DNA from: an uncultured Atopobiaceae bacterium | GTDB taxonomy: Bacteria > Actinomycetota > Coriobacteriia > Coriobacteriales > Atopobiaceae | Direction of reading: 5' to 3' | DNA: 8,240 nt | NCBI GenBank assembly: GCA_947303905.1 | Contig: CAMYZR010000045.1 | Coordinates: 1-8,240, forward strand | In this document: positions 1 to 5,087 of the stretch, in pieces | How the letters are laid out: each line of letters begins with the position of its first letter | How positions within the stretch are numbered: position 1 is the first letter of the stretch | Translations under genes and position numbers: made by a program | The notes under the pieces: generated by a model | What the model was told of the DNA's origin: nothing | The model's input: only the letters and a program-made list of their open reading frames with translations | The model's database searches: none

Positions 1-1
1 G

Positions 2-1111
2 AACCCGCCGATCGAGGACCCGAATGGCCACATCACCATCGACAAGGTGACCACTTCCACGGCGGCCTCCGCGGACGGCAAGTACGCGCTGCACGAGAAC
101 ATCGAGTACAAGATCACCGTCACCAACGATGGCAACCTGACCATCACGGACATCACCGTCACCGACGAGCTGACCGGCGACGAGTGGACCATCGATAGCC
201 TGGCACCCGGCGCGTCCCAGGACTTCGAGGCCGTATACACCGTGGGCGAGGACGACATCCTGGCCGGCGAGGTCGTGAACGTCGCGACCGGCAAGGGCAC
301 CAGCCCCGATCCGGACGAGCCCGAGGTTCCCGTCGAGCCTGGCATCGACCCCGAGCCCACCGAAGATCCCAACCCCAAGCTGTCCTCCGAGAAGACTTCG
401 ACTGGCACCATGACCGGCTTCGACGCCGACGGTAACCCGGCCTACGCCGAGGGTGACGAGCTCACCTACACGATCACCGTCACCAACGAGGGCAACCTCT
501 CCGCAAGCGACGTCAAGGTCATCGACGAGAAGCTCGGCTACACCGAGGATGCTCCGTACATCTACGGCGACGAGATCATTCCTGGCGAGAGCGTGGCCGT
601 CCTGGTCGAGTCCTACGTCGTGACCGCTGAGGATGTCGAGGCTGGCTCCGTGTTCAACGAGGCCACCGTCACCGCCACCACCAAGGGCGGCGACCCCGAG
701 CCGGCACCCTCTCGCGACGACCAGCCCGTCGAGAAGATCTTCACGATCACCTACGATCCGAACGGCGGCACGTTCGCTGACGGCAGCACCGAGAACGTTG
801 TCGAGCACCACAAGTACAACGAGGTCATCACCATCATCGATGCCCCGACGCGCGAGGGTTACACCTTCGACTACTGGAAGGGCTCCGAGTACCAGCCTGG
901 CGACAAGTACACGGTGACTGGTGACCACACCTTCGTGGCGCAGTGGAAGACCAACGCCAATCCTGCCCCCGTCAAGCCCGCCAAGAAGCGCCTGCCGCAG
1001 ACCGGCGACCCGGCGCTGACGATGTCCGCACTCGGACTCATGGCTGCCTGTGGCGCAGGCCTGGTCGGCACTGGCCTCAAGCGTCGCAAGCGTGAGGACG
1101 ACGAGGAGTAG
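2..1111 (+). CDS. LPXTG-anchored surface protein, C-terminal part (5' end outside window)
   Basis: This is the 3' part of a cell-wall-anchored surface protein. The frame is open from the first bases, reading NPPIEDPNGHITIDK before the GTG at 47, so that GTG is an internal Val codon and the gene begins upstream. Two DUF11-like beta-sandwich modules of about 120 residues follow each other, each with an ITVTN(D/E)GNL core. Acidic, proline-rich linkers follow each module (about 310-375 and 690-735). Next comes a Listeria-Bacteroides/InlB-B-type repeat at about 740-949 (ITYDPNGGTF...GYTFDYW...FVAQWK). The C-terminus is a classical sortase signal: LPQTG at 992-1006, a hydrophobic helix, and a KRRKR positive tail before the TAG. 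Known biology: a class A/E-type sortase cleaves between T and G and links the protein to peptidoglycan. Adhesion or host contact is inference; no binding domain is visible. A strong terminator follows, so it is the last gene of its transcript. Confidence 0.93.
   Translation, partial: NPPIEDPNGHITIDKVTTSTAASADGKYALHENIEYKITVTNDGNLTITDITVTDELTGDEWTIDSLAPGASQDFEAVYTVGEDDILAGEVVNVATGKGTSPDPDEPEVPVEPGIDPEPTEDPNPKLSSEKTSTGTMTGFDADGNPAYAEGDELTYTITVTNEGNLSASDVKVIDEKLGYTEDAPYIYGDEIIPGESVAVLVESYVVTAEDVEAGSVFNEATVTATTKGGDPEPAPSRDDQPVEKIFTITYDPNGGTFADGSTENVVEHHKYNEVITIIDAPTREGYTFDYWKGSEYQPGDKYTVTGDHTFVAQWKTNANPAPVKPAKKRLPQTGDPALTMSALGLMAACGAGLVGTGLKRRKREDDEE
23..735 (+). repeat. Two tandem DUF11-like modules (about 360-bp period)
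   Basis: The surface-protein gene carries two related modules at about 23-375 and 376-735. The clearest anchor is a 26-bp stretch at 113-138 that recurs at 473-498 with one mismatch, exactly 360 bp (120 codons) apart; both encode ITVTN(D/E)GNL. Outside this core the two units have diverged strongly at DNA level, so this is an old duplication of a fold rather than a recent one. More copies probably lie upstream of the window, since the first module begins at the window edge. Confidence 0.75.
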
Positions 1112-1145
1112 CGTCTAGGACGTAGCGTCCGGTAACAGCTACAAT

Positions 1146-1186
1146 GGCCGTCCCGCAGTAAGCCAACTGCGGGACGGCCTAGTTTG
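1146..1186 (+). terminator. Rho-independent terminator of the surface-protein gene
   Basis: A perfect 14-bp stem (ggccgtcccgcagt at 1146-1159 with its complement at 1166-1179) closes a 6-nt loop. It lies 34 bp after the TAG and is followed by tagttt, a short and imperfect T-tract. A smaller 5-bp hairpin (ggacg/cgtcc, 1118-1130) lies between stop and terminator. Confidence 0.8.
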
Positions 1187-1236
1187 AAGTGTCATTGACG
1201 GTAAGCCCAGAGATCAGGGGTCGGTCGACACGAGAG

Positions 1237-1264
1237 TTTGAAGGTCACGTACAACGGGTATGAG
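1237..1264 (+). promoter_or_regulatory. Candidate promoter of the lipoprotein gene
   Basis: A TTTGAA at 1237-1242 and a TATGAG at 1259-1264 are 16 bp apart, about 45 bp upstream of the chosen lipoprotein start. Both boxes are only partial matches to sigma-70 consensus. A promoter is expected somewhere here because a strong terminator closes the upstream gene. A better -35 (TTGACG, 1195-1200) lacks a matching -10 at 17 bp. Confidence 0.3.
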
Positions 1265-1310
1265 TAACGTGGCATGGCGACAAGGCTCCTTACGAGAAGG
1301 GAAGCAAGAC

Positions 1311-1874
1311 ATGAACAAGTTTGTGATGACTCTTGGGGCAGCAGCCCTCGCATTCGCACTGGCGGGCTGCGGCAACGCGGCCGACACCAAATCGGGTATT
1401 GCCGACGGCGCCGGTACCGAGGAGCCCACCGAGACCGTCGTCCAGGGCGAGATCGCTTGGAGCGACTCCGAGGATGCGGCCGCTGCCGCAAAGAGCGCTG
1501 GGCAGTCTAGCGACTTCGTCATTCCGACCCCTCTGCCTATCGGCGACTACAAGTGGTCCAAGCCCACGTTCATGGCCATGGACAAGGTGGTCGAGGCCCA
1601 CTCCGACGGTGGCGGCATCAGCTGCTCCATCCGCAAGGGCGAGGGCGTGTCGCTCGAGGACCTCTCCGCGGACCTCAACGAGTACAAGTTCGACTGGACC
1701 AAGGACTGCGACGGCATCGAGGTCACCTGCCACGGCTACGAAGAGGGCATCGCAAACTTCCTCGAGTGGGAGAACGATGGCTGCTCCTATGACGTGTGGT
1801 GCATGAGCACCGGCGACGGCAACCTCGGCATGAACGACGACGAGGTCCTGGCCATGGTGACGAGCATCAAGTAG
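1311..1874 (+). CDS. Small secreted lipoprotein of unknown function, Cys-rich
   Basis: The 187-aa product starts MNKFVMTLGAAALAFALAGC, a short lipoprotein signal peptide with lipobox LAGC, so Cys20 should be lipidated and the protein tethered outside the membrane. I chose ATG 1311 because it puts the signal peptide at the N-terminus and follows an agaagggaag SD-like stretch; an in-frame ATG at 1260 would add 17 polar residues before the signal. After Cys20 comes an acidic, Ala/Thr-rich linker to about residue 80, then a compact region with DYKWSKPTFMAMDKVVEAH and five further cysteines (ISCSI, KDCDG, VTCHG, DGCSY, VWCMS). The repeated aromatic/acidic layout faintly recalls DUF4367-like extracytoplasmic domains, but I cannot assign a family. 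It has its own terminator and appears monocistronic. That it is a lipoprotein is well supported; its function is unknown. Confidence 0.88.
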   Translation: MNKFVMTLGAAALAFALAGCGNAADTKSGIADGAGTEEPTETVVQGEIAWSDSEDAAAAAKSAGQSSDFVIPTPLPIGDYKWSKPTFMAMDKVVEAHSDGGGISCSIRKGEGVSLEDLSADLNEYKFDWTKDCDGIEVTCHGYEEGIANFLEWENDGCSYDVWCMSTGDGNLGMNDDEVLAMVTSIK

Positions 1875-1902
1875 GATCTCTGGAAAACGAGCGTTTGAGC
1901 AT

Positions 1903-1940
1903 GCGCGCACGCCTCAAAAGTGGCGTGCGCGCTTTGTTTT
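1903..1940 (+). terminator. Rho-independent terminator of the lipoprotein gene
   Basis: A perfect 11-bp GC-rich stem (gcgcgcacgcc at 1903-1913 with its complement at 1922-1932) closes an 8-nt loop and is followed directly by tttgtttt. It lies 28 bp after the lipoprotein stop. Confidence 0.9.
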
Positions 1941-1947
1941 GGACGGT

Positions 1948-2042
1948 TGTACTTTGACGGGTACCTCAAACTCGCATATTTGAAAAATTCAACAGGGAAA
2001 ACTCTCCCGCTCAATCGAGTTTGAGGTACCCGGTAAAGTACA
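1948..2042. repeat. 95-bp dyad: 27-bp inverted repeats around a 41-bp spacer
   Basis: The arm at 1948-1974 (core cgggtacctcaaactcg) is the reverse complement of the arm at 2016-2042 (core cgagtttgaggtacccg), with only two adjacent mismatches (ga versus ac) in 27 positions. The spacer 1975-2015 is A-rich, unlike the surroundings, and contains two further mini-hairpins: ttgaa/ttcaa (1980-1992) and ggga/tccc (1995-2008). Neither strand has a T-tract after the outer stem, so it is not an ordinary intrinsic terminator. I see no clear target-site duplication in the flanks. It could be a small palindromic dispersed element (MITE/REP-like), a cruciform-forming protein site, or part of a structured RNA. 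Confidence 0.8.
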
Positions 2043-2051
2043 CACTCCCTG

Positions 2052-2135
2052 CGGCCCCGTGGAAGGGCATCGGTCTCGTGTCTGTGACACCTGTAACGGG
2101 CCGACAGAGGCGCTCTGAGGCCCTCAGAGCGCCTT
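2052..2135. other. Structured gene-free segment with nested hairpins
   Basis: A stem of about 8 bp with one bulged C (cggccccgt 2052-2060 with acgggccg 2096-2103) encloses a small hairpin, gtgtc-tgt-gacac (2078-2090). Five bases later follows a perfect 11-bp stem, ggcgctctgag 2109-2119 with 2123-2133 around a 3-nt gcc loop. The second hairpin is followed by ttaaaag rather than a T-run, so termination there would be weak. No open frame with a credible start and RBS lies here. It could be an untranslated RNA or a regulatory leader; I recognise no known family. Confidence 0.4.
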
Positions 2136-2163
2136 AAAAGTGCAACACGCCTTCTGGTATCCT
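2134..2163 (+). promoter_or_regulatory. Candidate upstream promoter facing clpC
   Basis: TTAAAA (2134-2139) and TATCCT (2158-2163) are 18 bp apart. The -10 fits TAnnnT; the -35 is poor. If used, transcription would start near 2170 and run about 45 nt into the terminator-like hairpin at 2189-2216. Confidence 0.3.
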
Positions 2164-2188
2164 GGGACCGTCGTGTGCCCTCTCAGCG

Positions 2189-2216
2189 CCTCGTGCGATC
2201 TCGGGCGAGGTTTTTT
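2189..2216 (+). terminator. Terminator/attenuator-like hairpin upstream of clpC
   Basis: The stem is cctcg (2189-2193) with cgagg (2206-2210), a 12-nt loop, then six uninterrupted Ts (2211-2216). The stem is short but GC-rich and the T-run is the cleanest in the window. It lies 140 bp before clpC with no coding region immediately upstream, so it could end a short RNA, back up the lipoprotein terminator, or act as an attenuator in a clpC leader. Confidence 0.5.
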
Positions 2217-2267
2217 CACGCATCGTGAACATCTTCCTCGCGCGCGCATAGTGCCCAACAATTTGGG
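2215..2267 (+). promoter_or_regulatory. Candidate clpC promoter with two short palindromes
   Basis: A perfect dyad TTCACGcatCGTGAA (2215-2229) overlaps a possible -35 GTGAAC (2225-2230). A possible -10 CATAGT (2247-2252) lies 16 bp further on. A second perfect dyad, CCCAA-caat-TTGGG (2254-2267), covers the expected start of transcription. Palindromes at -35 and at the start site are where repressor operators usually sit. Neither matches the CtsR heptad repeat, the CIRCE element or the HspR HAIR box, so any regulator is unidentified. The promoter boxes themselves are weak matches. Confidence 0.4.
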
Positions 2268-2291
2268 GTACAAAAGAATCGGTAAACCTGA

Positions 2292-2325
2292 CTGCCGCCG
2301 GTGAGGGAAACCCCATCGGCGGCGG
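2292..2325 (+). promoter_or_regulatory. GAAA-capped hairpin in the presumed clpC leader
   Basis: Positions 2292-2306 pair with 2311-2325: a stem of about 15 bp with one A/C mismatch and two G-U type pairs, closed by a gaaa (GNRA) tetraloop at 2307-2310. It is followed by caccatctaaaaagg rather than a T-tract, so it is more likely an mRNA-stabilising or regulatory 5' structure than a terminator. Confidence 0.55.
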
Positions 2326-2333
2326 CACCATCT

Positions 2334-2353
2334 AAAAAGGGGGTGTCATACCC
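2334..2353 (+). promoter_or_regulatory. clpC ribosome binding site, possibly self-sequestered
   Basis: The SD-like aaaaaggggg (2334-2343) lies 12 bp before the clpC ATG, slightly far. Its 3' half, gggt (2341-2344), can pair with accc (2350-2353) across a gtcat loop, which would mask part of the SD. The hairpin is only 4-5 bp. Confidence 0.45.
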
Positions 2354-2355
2354 AC

Positions 2356-4953
2356 ATGTTCGAGAAGTTCACCGACAAGGCGCGCAAGGTCATGAGCCTT
2401 GCGCAGGAAGAGGCCAGAAGCCTCGGCAAGATGTACGTGGGCACCGAGCACCTGCTGCTCGCGCTCATCAAGGAGGGGGAGGGCATCGCGGCCCAGGCCC
2501 TCGCCAAGCTCGACGTCACCTACGAGGAGACCATCGCTACCGTGCGCGAGATTTCCTCCGAGGTCACCGAGCCCGTCCCTGGTGGCCACATCCCGTTCAC
2601 GCCGCGTGCCAAGCGCGTGCTCGAGGACGCCTACCGCGAGACCATGACCCACGGCCAGACCTACATCGCCACCGAGCACCTGCTCCTGGGCATCGTGGCC
2701 GAGGGCGACGGTCGCGCCATGACGGCCCTCTCGCGCATGGGCGTCTCCGGTGACGCCGTGCGCAACGCCGTGAGCGACCTCATTGCCAGCAACTCCGACA
2801 ACCCGCGCCGCGAGCGTCCCATGGCTGCCGAGGGCGTCTTTGACCCGCGAGCGATGGGTGCCGTCCCCGGAGGCCAGACCTCCGACGACGACTCCATGCT
2901 CGAGCACTACGGCAAGAACCTCACCCGCATGGCCACCGACGACAAGCTCGACCCGGTCATCGGGCGCGACCGCGAGGTGGAGCGCGTGATGCAGGTGCTG
3001 GCTCGCCGCCAGAAGAACAACCCGCTCATCCTGGGCGATCCCGGCGTGGGCAAGACGGCCGTGGTCGAGGGCCTGGCGCAGCTCGTCGCGAGCGGCAACG
3101 TGCCCGACATCCTGCGCGGCAAACAGATTTGGACGCTTGACATCGCGGCCCTGGTCGCTGGCTCAAAGTACCGCGGCGAGTTCGAGGAGCGCCTCAAGAA
3201 GGTCATCAACGAGGTCGAGGCCGCGGGCGACGCCATCCTCTTCATCGACGAGATCCACACCATCATCGGCGCGGGTTCCGCCGAGGGCTCCATCGACGCC
3301 GCCTCCATCCTCAAGCCGCCCCTGTCGCGCGGCGAGATCCAGGTGATCGGCGCCACCACCCGCGAGGAGTATCGCAAGCACATCGAGAAGGACTCCGCCT
3401 TCGAGCGTCGCTTCCAGCCCGTCTACATCGACGAGCCGATCATCTCCGACACCATCGCCATCCTCCACGGCCTGCAGGACCGCTACGAGAGCCACCATCA
3501 CGTGCACTACACGGAGGAGGCCCTCATGGCCGCGGTGACGCTCTCCGATCGCTACGTGCAGGACCGCTTCCTGCCCGACAAGGCCATCGACATCATCGAC
3601 GAGGCCGGCGCGCGCACCCGCGTCCACAAGATGGCGCTGCCGCCCGAGCTGGCCAAGGTCGACGAGGAGCTGGCCCGCGTGCGCGAGGACAAGTCCCGCG
3701 CCGCCGAGGTGCAGGAGTTCGAGGAGGCCGCGCGCCTGCGCGACAAGGAGAAGGAGCTCACCGCCCGTCGCACCGAGCTCGAGCAGGCCTGGCGCGACAA
3801 GATGGATGCCAACGTGGTGACCGTGGGGGACCAGGACATCGCCGACGTCGTCTCCGACATCACGGGCGTGCCCGTCTCCAACCTCACCGAGGCCGAGGCC
3901 TCCAAGCTGCTGCGTTGCGAGGACGCCCTGCACCAGCGCGTGGTCGGCCAGGACGAGGCGGTCTCCGCCGTCAGCCGCGCCATCCGCCGCAGCCGCTCCC
4001 CGCTCAAGGACCCGCGCCGTCCTGGTGGCTCGTTCATCTTCCTGGGCCCGTCTGGCGTGGGCAAGACCGAGCTCGCCAAGAGCCTGGCCGAGTTCCTCTT
4101 TGGCAGCGAGGACGCGCTGATCAGCTACGACATGTCCGAGTTCATGGAGAAGCACACCGTCTCCAAGCTCGTCGGCGCCCCTCCCGGATACGTTGGCTAC
4201 GACGAGGGCGGCGAGCTGACCAAGGCCGTGCGCAGGCGTCCGTACTCGGTGGTCCTCTTCGACGAGATCGAGAAGGCGCACCCGGACGTGTTCAACATCC
4301 TGCTGCAGATCCTGGACGAGGGTCGCCTGACCGACGGTCAGGGCCGCCAGGTGGACTTCTCCAATACGGTGGTCATCATGACCTCCAACGTCGGCGCACG
4401 CGAGATCGCACACACCTCGCCGATGGGATTCACCGCGGCAGGCAACGGCGGCCTCTCCGACAAGGAGATCAAGAGCCGCGTGGAGAGCGAGCTCAAGCAC
4501 CTCTTCAGGCCTGAGTTCCTCAACCGCGTGGACGAGATCGTGGTCTTCAAGAGCCTCACCAGCGAGCAGCTGCGTGCGGTCGTCGACCTCATGATCGCCG
4601 ACCTGCGCAACCGCCTCATCGCCCAGGGCATGTCCATCGAGCTCACCGACGCCGCCCGCGACCTGCTGGTGCGCGAGGGCACGGACCCGGTCTACGGTGC
4701 CCGTCCGCTGCGCCGCGCGATCCAGACCCACATCGAGGATCCGCTGGCGGAGGAGCTCCTGGCCGGTGGCTGGAAGGCTGGCGACATCATCAAGGTCGAC
4801 GAGGTCGACGGCGAGCTGACCTTCGAGCACGGGGTGGGTGACATCCCCGCTCCCTCGGAGCGCATCCACATGGAGCTGCCGCGCGCCCGCACCCACTGGG
4901 CACCCGAGGCGCGTCCGGCGGCCTCGGGGGACCTCGCGTCCTCGAGCGAGTAG
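2356..4953 (+). CDS. clpC: ATP-dependent Clp protease ATP-binding subunit ClpC
   Basis: ClpC is the Hsp100/AAA+ unfoldase that threads substrates into ClpP in the cytoplasm. The 865-aa length is a little above the usual 810-850. The two Clp_N repeats cover about 1-145 (FEKFTDKARKVMSLAQEEA; GTEHLLL and ATEHLLLG). NBD1 has Walker A GDPGVGKT (227-234) and Walker B ILFIDE (294-299). A UVR-type coiled middle segment follows (EVQEFEEAARLRDKEKEL, about 451-485), which separates ClpC from ClpA and ClpB. NBD2 has Walker A GPSGVGKT (564-571) and Walker B with D636-E637. MGF at 690-692 is the ClpP-docking tripeptide position. The last 30-40 residues (Arg/Ala/Ser-rich) are an unconserved tail. No mcsA, mcsB or ctsR lies upstream, unlike in Firmicutes. 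It starts with the ATG after the aaaaaggggg site; no closer SD is seen. Confidence 0.97.
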   Translation: MFEKFTDKARKVMSLAQEEARSLGKMYVGTEHLLLALIKEGEGIAAQALAKLDVTYEETIATVREISSEVTEPVPGGHIPFTPRAKRVLEDAYRETMTHGQTYIATEHLLLGIVAEGDGRAMTALSRMGVSGDAVRNAVSDLIASNSDNPRRERPMAAEGVFDPRAMGAVPGGQTSDDDSMLEHYGKNLTRMATDDKLDPVIGRDREVERVMQVLARRQKNNPLILGDPGVGKTAVVEGLAQLVASGNVPDILRGKQIWTLDIAALVAGSKYRGEFEERLKKVINEVEAAGDAILFIDEIHTIIGAGSAEGSIDAASILKPPLSRGEIQVIGATTREEYRKHIEKDSAFERRFQPVYIDEPIISDTIAILHGLQDRYESHHHVHYTEEALMAAVTLSDRYVQDRFLPDKAIDIIDEAGARTRVHKMALPPELAKVDEELARVREDKSRAAEVQEFEEAARLRDKEKELTARRTELEQAWRDKMDANVVTVGDQDIADVVSDITGVPVSNLTEAEASKLLRCEDALHQRVVGQDEAVSAVSRAIRRSRSPLKDPRRPGGSFIFLGPSGVGKTELAKSLAEFLFGSEDALISYDMSEFMEKHTVSKLVGAPPGYVGYDEGGELTKAVRRRPYSVVLFDEIEKAHPDVFNILLQILDEGRLTDGQGRQVDFSNTVVIMTSNVGAREIAHTSPMGFTAAGNGGLSDKEIKSRVESELKHLFRPEFLNRVDEIVVFKSLTSEQLRAVVDLMIADLRNRLIAQGMSIELTDAARDLLVREGTDPVYGARPLRRAIQTHIEDPLAEELLAGGWKAGDIIKVDEVDGELTFEHGVGDIPAPSERIHMELPRARTHWAPEARPAASGDLASSSE

Positions 4954-4958
4954 CACCA

Positions 4959-5016
4959 CATCGGGACGAGTGATTGATTTGCTTGTCATATCTGGCAAAA
5001 AGTCCTCGTCCCGATG
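4959..5016. promoter_or_regulatory. Split 12-bp dyad between clpC and disA
   Basis: catcgggacgag (4959-4970) and its exact complement ctcgtcccgatg (5005-5016) lie 34 bp apart, starting 5 bp after the clpC stop. The right half ends 2 bp before the disA -10 box. As RNA it would form a 12-bp stem with a 34-nt loop, but it is followed by cgtatactg, not a T-tract, so it is a poor intrinsic terminator. As DNA it resembles a pair of operator half-sites that could loop over the promoter spacer. Confidence 0.55.
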
Positions 5017-5018
5017 CG

Positions 5019-5024
5019 TATACT
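5019..5024 (+). promoter_or_regulatory. Promoter -10 box for the disA operon
   Basis: TATACT is a near-consensus -10, with atgcg directly upstream giving a TG one base away from the extended -10 position. No good -35 exists at 16-18 bp (gcaaaa at best; TTGTCA at 4983 is 30 bp away), which suggests dependence on an activator or on the near-extended -10. Transcription would start about 5031, giving a leader of about 57 nt. Confidence 0.55.
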
Positions 5025-5040
5025 GAATCGTGAGCAACTA

Positions 5041-5082
5041 GGCCGGCCCGCGCCTGCGGACCGGCCGTCACGCATAAGGAGG
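5041..5082 (+). promoter_or_regulatory. Leader hairpin and strong RBS of disA
   Basis: ggccggcccgc (5041-5051) pairs with 5056-5066 (10 of 11 pairs, one C/A mismatch) around a gcct loop, close to the expected 5' end of the mRNA. No T-run follows, so it is not a terminator. Aaggagg at 5076-5082 is a full-consensus SD, 5 bp before the disA ATG. Confidence 0.6.
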
Positions 5083-5087
5083 AGCCT

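Noticed and set aside
47..49. GTG as start of the surface-protein gene
   Set aside because: The frame is open to the left edge and the upstream residues continue the same acidic, proline-containing domain-linker style. No RBS precedes the GTG.
1231..1252. A degenerate copy of the 95-bp dyad arm upstream of the lipoprotein gene (cgagagtttgaaggtcacg)
   Set aside because: It resembles the right arm only if three insertions are allowed, which is too weak to separate from chance.
1290..1910. 206-codon open frame on the - strand across the lipoprotein gene
   Set aside because: It is a shadow of the lipoprotein reading frame, which has a signal peptide, lipobox and terminator of its own. The antisense product has no motif and runs into a terminator hairpin.
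2187..2197. CGC-CTCGT-GCG as a ClgR operator for clpC
   Set aside because: It keeps only the outer CGC/GCG of the ClgR consensus and fails at the central A and flanking purine/pyrimidine positions. It also falls inside the terminator-like hairpin.
2042..2355. CtsR, HrcA (CIRCE) or HspR (HAIR) sites upstream of clpC
   Set aside because: I looked for the tandem GGTCAAA heptads, the TTAGCACTC-type dyad and CTTGAGT-N7-ACTCAAG and found none.
2301..2753. Alternative + strand frame starting in the clpC leader
   Set aside because: The Arg/Gly/His-rich translation is a shifted reading of clpC, whose own Clp_N domain is intact in the other frame.
3163..5037. 624-codon open frame on the - strand, antisense to clpC
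   Set aside because: It mirrors the strong G/C third-position bias of clpC. The translation is low-complexity (L, V, D, G, H, A) without a recognisable domain, while the + strand clpC shows every family motif.
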